Part shown: in pieces, positions 21,879 to 25,917 of the stretch
How positions within the stretch are numbered: the first letter of the stretch is position 1
How the letters are laid out: every line of letters starts with the position of its first letter
Source: Parvibaculum sp.
GTDB taxonomy: Bacteria > Pseudomonadota > Alphaproteobacteria > Parvibaculales > Parvibaculaceae
Direction of reading: 5' to 3'
Length of the DNA: 25,917 nt
Assembly (NCBI GenBank): GCA_014359855.1
Contig: JACIYQ010000109.1
Coordinates: 1 to 25,917 of the forward strand
Made by a program: the position numbers and the translations under genes
The notes under the pieces: model-generated
Told to the model about the DNA's origin: nothing
Databases searched by the model: none
What the model saw: the letters and a program-made list of their open reading frames with translations, nothing else

Positions 21879-22582
21879 CGACCGTCCGCGCCGTTGTCAC
21901 CGACATCGAAGGCACGACGACACCTCTCGCCTTTGTGCATGAGGTGCTTTTTCCCTATGCGCGTGCGCGCCTTGTCCGTTTTGTGACGGAGAATGAAGCC
22001 GACGGGCAGGTTGCGGCTGCGCTTGCCGCTGCGCGCGAGCTTGGCGGCATTGAGGGGGCGGATACAGATGCGACGGTGCGCCTTCTCCTGTCCTGGCTGG
22101 ACGAGGACCGGAAGGCCGGACCGTTGAAGCTGCTGCAGGGACTGATCTGGCGTAAGGGATATGAGGAAGGCGTTCTGAAAGGCGAAGTCTATGAGGACGC
22201 TGCGGCGGTGCTGCGGCGGTGGCACGATCGCGGCCTTCGTCTCTTCGTCTATTCTTCGGGCTCCGAGGAGGCGCAGCGGCTCATCTTCGGCTGTTCGGAC
22301 AAGGGCGATCTCGCACCGCTTTTCGAGGGCTTCTTCGACACGCGGATCGGCGCGAAGACCGAAAGCAGTTCCTACCGCGCCATCGCCGAGACGGCGGGGC
22401 TCGATGCGGGTGCCATGCTCTTTCTTTCCGACCATGCGGGCGAGATTGCCGCCGCAAGGGAAGCGGGGATGCAAGTCGTGCAGATCGACCGGGCGCTCAA
22501 GCGCGATTCATGGAGCGAAGGTGCAGGGGCACCGGTCGCCGGCTCCTTCGATCCGGTGGACCGGCGGTTCTTCGCCGAATAG
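21875..22582 (+). CDS. mtnC: 2,3-diketo-5-methylthiopentyl-1-phosphate enolase-phosphatase
   Basis: HAD-superfamily bifunctional enolase-phosphatase E1, 235 residues, starting at ATG 21875 inside the mtnD stop. It converts the MtnB product to the acireductone substrate of MtnD by enolisation and dephosphorylation. The HAD motif I is VVTDIEGTTTP (nucleophile Asp10, with Glu12 in the position characteristic of E1). Motif II is the serine in FVYSSGSEEAQ, the lysine lies in TRIGAKTESSSY, and the closing acidic motif is LFLSDHAGEIAAA. The open frame extends upstream to 21701, but that region is mtnD. It is the third gene of the operon. Confidence 0.95.
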   Translation: MTTVRAVVTDIEGTTTPLAFVHEVLFPYARARLVRFVTENEADGQVAAALAAARELGGIEGADTDATVRLLLSWLDEDRKAGPLKLLQGLIWRKGYEEGVLKGEVYEDAAAVLRRWHDRGLRLFVYSSGSEEAQRLIFGCSDKGDLAPLFEGFFDTRIGAKTESSSYRAIAETAGLDAGAMLFLSDHAGEIAAAREAGMQVVQIDRALKRDSWSEGAGAPVAGSFDPVDRRFFAE

Positions 22583-22632
22583 AGCGTCCGGCGAGAGCAA
22601 CGGGCCGTCTTTACCGTAACCGGTCCGTCAGA

Positions 22633-22866
22633 TCAGCATTTGCCTTCCTTCTGGCAACCTGTGTAGGCGCCCGCTGCGGCGCCGACGGTACCGCCGACGA
22701 TCATGCCGGCGGCAATGCTGGAACCGGCGATTGCGGTGGCTGCTGCGCCAACGCCAGCGCCGATGGCGCCGCCCGAGAGAGCGCCTTCCTGCGTCTTGCT
22801 GAGGTTGGTGCAGCCCGTCGTCAGGAGAAGGGCTGCCACCGTAAGGATCGTTGCTGTTTTCTTCAC
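22633..22866 (-). CDS. Small glycine-zipper lipoprotein
   Basis: Predicted outer-membrane-type lipoprotein of 77 residues. The signal sequence MKKTATILTVAALLL ends in the lipobox LTTGC, so the mature protein starts at a lipidated cysteine. The rest is rich in Gly and Ala with GxxxG-like spacing (GGAIGAGVGAAATAIAG, VGGTVGAAAGAYTG). This is the glycine-zipper pattern of small membrane-associated proteins. It ends GCQKEGKC, with two further cysteines. I prefer GTG (complement of 22864-22866), which has GGAG six bases upstream and gives a normal signal peptide; ATG at 22878 would add four residues. It converges with mtnC. The function is unknown. Confidence 0.75.
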   Translation of the reverse strand: MKKTATILTVAALLLTTGCTNLSKTQEGALSGGAIGAGVGAAATAIAGSSIAAGMIVGGTVGAAAGAYTGCQKEGKC

Positions 22867-22983
22867 GTTCAACTCCATTTTCGGTTGGCCTCGGGCGGGA
22901 GTCTGGTGGCCGTTCGGGGCCGAAGCATGGCGAAAATGGGGCCATTGAGGTCATGGTTGGCGAGCGTTGCCGCCGCGCAACCC

Positions 22984-23014
22984 TTGACTTTATATGATAA
23001 AAATCTAATATAAA
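22984..23014 (+). promoter_or_regulatory. Promoter with overlapping AT-rich operator for the BigR-like gene
   Basis: TTGACT (22984-22989) and TAATAT (23006-23011), 16 bases apart, form a good sigma-70-type promoter. An inverted repeat TTTATAT (22989-22995) / ATATAAA (23008-23014), with inner GAT...ATC, spans the promoter and covers the -10 box. BigR-type regulators are known to bind an AT-rich palindrome over their own promoter, so this is a likely autoregulatory operator. Confidence 0.65.
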
Positions 23015-23051
23015 AAAATCATCGATACGGGCAGGAAAGTCAGGCAGTCCA

Positions 23052-23390
23052 ATGACGACGGCTGAAATAAGGGAGCTCGAAGCAAGCGCTGCCGAAGCAT
23101 CGCAGCTTCTCGGCGCGCTCGCGAATGAACGCCGCTTGCTGATCCTCTGCCACATTGCCGGCGAGGAAATGCCGGTCGGAGAAATACAGACTCTGCTGGG
23201 TATCAGCCAGTCGGCGTTGTCGCAGCATCTTGCGGTGCTGCGCGAACAGGGGCTCGTCGCGACGCGGCGTGTCTCGCAGACGATCTACTACAGGCTGGCA
23301 AGCCCGGAAGCTCAACGCATCATCGAGACGCTGGCCGATATCTATTGCCCGCCGGCGGGTAAAGCCGGCAGAAAGGGAAAGCGCGCATGA
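23052..23390 (+). CDS. BigR/SqrR-like ArsR-family persulfide-sensing repressor
   Basis: ArsR-type winged-helix repressor of 112 residues. The N-terminal helix with LGALANERRLLILCHI contains Cys33. The recognition helix is ISQSALSQHLAVLREQGLV, the wing is TRRVSQTIYYRL, and the last helix ADIYCPP contains Cys99. This two-cysteine arrangement matches BigR and SqrR, where persulfide or sulfide drives a disulfide or tetrasulfide link that releases DNA. The metal-binding CxC motif of ArsR or SmtB is absent. Its stop overlaps the rhodanese start by four bases (ATGA), which supports a sulfide-detoxification role. It is preceded by the promoter/operator at 22984-23014. Confidence 0.85.
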   Translation: MTTAEIRELEASAAEASQLLGALANERRLLILCHIAGEEMPVGEIQTLLGISQSALSQHLAVLREQGLVATRRVSQTIYYRLASPEAQRIIETLADIYCPPAGKAGRKGKRA

Positions 23391-23704
23391 GTCTCAAACC
23401 AATTGATGCCGCAACCGTCAAGAAGTGGCTGGAATCGGGCGACACCGTCCTCGTCGATGTTCGTGAGGCCGGTGAACACGCACAGGAGCATATTCCAGGC
23501 TCGCATCTCGTGCCGCTTTCGGAGCTCGACAACCATGACCTCCGCAAGCTGGGAAAGAGAAAGGTCATCTTTCACTGCAAAGGCGGAATGCGAACGACGT
23601 CCAATGCCGGGCGTCTTGCCGCAGCCTGCGAGGGCGAACTCTTCGAGATGACCGGCGGGATCGAAGGCTGGAAAAAAGCAGGCCTCCCCGTCAAACAGGG
23701 ATAA
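23387..23704 (+). CDS. Rhodanese-domain sulfurtransferase
   Basis: Single-domain rhodanese of 105 residues, cytoplasmic. The active-site loop is HCKGGMRT with the persulfide-carrying Cys64. The LVDVREAGEHAQEHIPGS segment near residue 22 is the standard rhodanese CH2A-like motif, and MTGGIEGWKKAGLPV ends the domain. It transfers sulfane sulfur, for example from persulfide or thiosulfate, to thiol acceptors. Because it is translationally coupled to a BigR-like regulator, it probably forms a small sulfide/persulfide response operon. The downstream hairpin at 23747-23776 ends the transcript. Confidence 0.9.
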   Translation: MSLKPIDAATVKKWLESGDTVLVDVREAGEHAQEHIPGSHLVPLSELDNHDLRKLGKRKVIFHCKGGMRTTSNAGRLAAACEGELFEMTGGIEGWKKAGLPVKQG

Positions 23705-23746
23705 GCGGGAGCGTAGCGCTCCGGATCCGAAATCACGACCGAACCC

Positions 23747-23776
23747 GAACGGCGCCGTTTCTATACGGCGCCGTTC
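23747..23776. terminator. Bidirectional hairpin terminator, overlapping the efflux gene's last codons
   Basis: A 12-bp perfect stem, GAACGGCGCCGT (23747-23758) with ACGGCGCCGTTC (23765-23776) and loop TTCTAT, sits between the convergent rhodanese and RND genes. The T-rich TCTCTTT follows on the plus side. On the minus strand the right arm encodes the last residues of the RND protein, and its stop codon (complement of 23761-23763) is in the loop. Confidence 0.7.
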
Positions 23777-25917
23777 TCTTTGCTGCTCTCTCCACGATGC
23801 TCAAATCCCCTGTTGTCGTCCCGCAGCAGAATATAGACGGCGGGTATGACAAGCAGCGTGAGTGCCGTCGAAGAGGCGAGGCCGAAGACAAGCGACAGGG
23901 CGAGTCCCTGGAAGATGGGGTCGGCAATGATGAAAATTGCGCCGATGATAGCCGCGGCGGCGGTCAGCGCGATCGGCTTGAAGCGGATGGCACCTGCCTC
24001 AAGCAGGGCATCCCGCAATGCGTCTCCCTGGGCGCGGCGATGCTGGATGAAATCCACGAGCAGGATCGAATTTCTCACGATGATGCCGGCAAGGGCGATG
24101 AAGCCGATCATCGAGGTTGCGGTAAAGGCGGCGCCGAATGCCCAATGGCCGAGAACGATACCGATGAGCGTCAAGGGTACCGGGATCAGGATGACCAGGG
24201 GCAGCTTGAAGGAGCCGAACTGCGCAACGACCAGCAGATAGATGCCAAGTATCGCCACGCCGAAGGCCGCACCCATGTCGCGAAAAGTGACGTAGGTCAC
24301 TTCCCACTCGCCATCCCATAACAGCGTGACCCGCGACTCGTCCGCCGGCTGTCCGTGGTAGCGGATATCGGGCGGACCTGCCTCGCCCCAATCCATCGCC
24401 TCGATCGCATTCTCCACGGCAAACATGCCGTATATCGGTGCTTCAAAACGGCCTGCGACTTCCGCAAGCACCATTTCGGCGGGGCGGCCGTCTCTCCGGT
24501 AGAGGGCGTATGAGCCGGGTTCGGGCTCCACCGTGACGACATCGCCGAGCTCGACGTTCTTGCCCTCCCGTACCGTTCCGCCGGCCGGGATCGGTGTCGA
24601 AAGAATATGTTCGCCGATGGAAAGGGCGCTGCGCGGCAGCTTCACGACGATGTTGTAGGGCCGGGCGCCATGACCGCGCTGCGAGTAGCCGATTTCGGCT
24701 CCGCCGATCACGGTCGCGATCGTGTCGTAGACGACCTGCTGTTCGACGCCGTGGAACTCGAGCTTGTCCTGATCGATGAGAAAGCGCTGCCGCGGTGCGG
24801 GCACGTAAAAGGAGGTGTCTACATCCTGGACGAAGTCAATCGACCGGAATGCCTCCTCGACCTTCCTGGCTGCTGCTCGCCGCGTTGCCTCGTCTGGTCC
24901 ATAGATTTCGGCGAGCAGCGTGGCGAGAACCGGGGGGCCGGGCGGAACCTCGACAACGCGCAGGACGGCACCTTCAGGCAGAGGCAGCGATGCCAGCTCG
25001 GTCCGCACGGCTATTGCGAGATCGTGGCTCGCGCGCGAGCGCTCGTCCTTGGAGACGAAGTTGACCTGAAGGTCGCCCTGCTGGGGTCCGCTGCGAAGGT
25101 AGTAGTGACGGACGAGGCCGTTGAAGTTGAACGGCGCGGAGGTTCCGGCATAGAGCTGAATGGAGGTGAGTTCGGGAATTGCCTTGAGCCTGTCCGCGGC
25201 GGCAAAGAGAACCCGCTGGGTATCTTCAAGGGTGGTCCCGTGCGGCATGTCGAGGACGACCTGCAACTCCGACTTGTTGTCGAAAGGCAGAAGCTTCACG
25301 GCGACGTCTCTGGTGACAAAGAGCAGGCAGACTGCAAGCGTCGCCACGCCGACGGCGATCAACAGCCGCTTCGAATTCCTGCGGCCGCTCAGAACCGGCG
25401 TTGCGACGCGCAGGTAAAGGCGCGCGAGTGCGCTGTCGCCGTCATGGCCTTCCCCCGCGCCACCCGCTCCGCCGCTCTCGAAGCGGCGGCGCGCGATGTG
25501 AAAGAGCAACCAGGGCGTAATGATGACGGCGACGAAGAACGAGAAGATCATCGCGAAGGAGGCGTTTGCGGGGATCGGGCTCATATAGGGGCCCATCATG
25601 CCGCTCACGAACATCATCGGCAGAAGTGCCACGATGATGGTCAGAGTGGCAATGATCGTCGGATTTCCGACCTCGGCGACGGCCTCGACCGCGCTCGACA
25701 CGAGGTCCTTCGACCCTCTCATATGCCAGTGCCTGACGATGTTCTCGACGATGACGATCGCATCGTCCACGAGAATGCCGATCGAGAAGATGAGCGCGAA
25801 CAGGCTGACGCGGTTGATCGTGTAACCCATGAGCCATGAGGCGAAGAGCGTGAGGAGGATGGTCGTCGGGATGACCACGAGAACGACGACGCCCTCGCGC
25901 CAGCCGATGGCCCAGGT
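23761..25917 (-). CDS. RND efflux permease (AcrB-type, HAE1-like), N-terminal part outside the window
   Basis: The frame is open to the right edge; 718 C-terminal residues are visible, so roughly 300 N-terminal residues lie beyond the window. The visible part begins within the first transmembrane block and includes GILVDDAIVIVENI with the paired aspartates of the proton relay. Two large periplasmic sections (MacB/pore-like and docking) follow. Then comes the second transmembrane block, with FIALAGIIVRNSILLVDFIQHRRAQG, RFKPIALTAAAAIIGAIF and VIPAVYILLRDD. The sequence around the second TM block resembles HAE1-type hydrophobe exporters more than metal exporters. A membrane-fusion partner is probably encoded upstream, outside the window. 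It converges with the rhodanese gene. Confidence 0.88.
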   Translation of the reverse strand, partial: TWAIGWREGVVVLVVIPTTILLTLFASWLMGYTINRVSLFALIFSIGILVDDAIVIVENIVRHWHMRGSKDLVSSAVEAVAEVGNPTIIATLTIIVALLPMMFVSGMMGPYMSPIPANASFAMIFSFFVAVIITPWLLFHIARRRFESGGAGGAGEGHDGDSALARLYLRVATPVLSGRRNSKRLLIAVGVATLAVCLLFVTRDVAVKLLPFDNKSELQVVLDMPHGTTLEDTQRVLFAAADRLKAIPELTSIQLYAGTSAPFNFNGLVRHYYLRSGPQQGDLQVNFVSKDERSRASHDLAIAVRTELASLPLPEGAVLRVVEVPPGPPVLATLLAEIYGPDEATRRAAARKVEEAFRSIDFVQDVDTSFYVPAPRQRFLIDQDKLEFHGVEQQVVYDTIATVIGGAEIGYSQRGHGARPYNIVVKLPRSALSIGEHILSTPIPAGGTVREGKNVELGDVVTVEPEPGSYALYRRDGRPAEMVLAEVAGRFEAPIYGMFAVENAIEAMDWGEAGPPDIRYHGQPADESRVTLLWDGEWEVTYVTFRDMGAAFGVAILGIYLLVVAQFGSFKLPLVILIPVPLTLIGIVLGHWAFGAAFTATSMIGFIALAGIIVRNSILLVDFIQHRRAQGDALRDALLEAGAIRFKPIALTAAAAIIGAIFIIADPIFQGLALSLVFGLASSTALTLLVIPAVYILLRDDNRGFEHRGESSKENGAV

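Noticed and set aside
24607..25839. Long plus-strand open frame (410 codons) opposite the RND pump
   Set aside because: The pump frame shows family motifs and transmembrane segments. The opposite frame is highly charged, low in hydrophobic residues and matches no family.
1..25917. CRISPR array, tRNA, rRNA or prophage
   Set aside because: No regularly spaced repeats, no cloverleaf sequence and no phage structural genes were noticed on reading both strands.

Overview
The window reads as chromosomal DNA of a GC-rich Gram-negative alphaproteobacterium. Supporting signs are the outer-membrane and lipoprotein genes, IS5- and IS256-family remnants of types common in sphingomonads and rhizobia-like bacteria, a BigR/SqrR-type sulfur regulator, and the mtnB-mtnD-mtnC gene order. 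A Parvibaculum-like organism would fit, but this is an impression and not a tested assignment.

Layout. (1) Positions 1-251 hold the 3' end of an amidohydrolase, followed by a gene-poor stretch with hairpins and a decayed IS5-family transposase (660-1267). (2) Positions 1349-10136 hold a CoA-linked catabolic cluster. A co-directional block encodes a nitroreductase-like flavoprotein, an SDR dehydrogenase, a crotonase, an SCP2-type thiolase and an acyl-CoA dehydrogenase. A convergent second crotonase follows. Divergent from it are a haem-oxygenase-like diiron protein and an acetoacetyl-CoA-synthetase-type ligase. (3) Positions 10295-18072 hold an envelope and electron-transfer cassette: a DUF1302 outer-membrane protein, DUF1329, a strong terminator, a YCF48-like propeller, an MMPL/RND transporter and a 2Fe-2S/FAD/NAD reductase. 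(4) Positions 18142-19194 are a pile-up of an IS5 fragment, a 5'-truncated IS256 transposase and a TetR regulator cut by it. (5) Positions 19413-22582 hold a MarR-like regulator with an unusual N-terminal domain, divergent from the methionine-salvage operon mtnB-mtnD-mtnC. (6) Positions 22633-25917 hold a glycine-zipper lipoprotein, a BigR/SqrR-like regulator overlapping a rhodanese gene, and the 3' two thirds of an RND efflux pump on the minus strand.

How the genes may work together. Regions 2 and 3 supply each step of one beta-oxidation-like round: ligase, acyl-CoA dehydrogenase, hydratase, hydroxyacyl-CoA dehydrogenase as an SDR, and thiolase. They also supply an atypical second crotonase, a probable O2-activating diiron enzyme, a possible electron donor, and an envelope system of the kind found next to pathways for hydrophobic compounds. 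The inference is a catabolic or modification pathway for a hydrophobic carboxylic acid (terpenoid, steroid-like or alicyclic) with its own transport. The substrate cannot be read from the sequence. The most notable member is the diiron protein at 7310-8056, which keeps the six-ligand pattern of the CADD/UndA-type oxidases.
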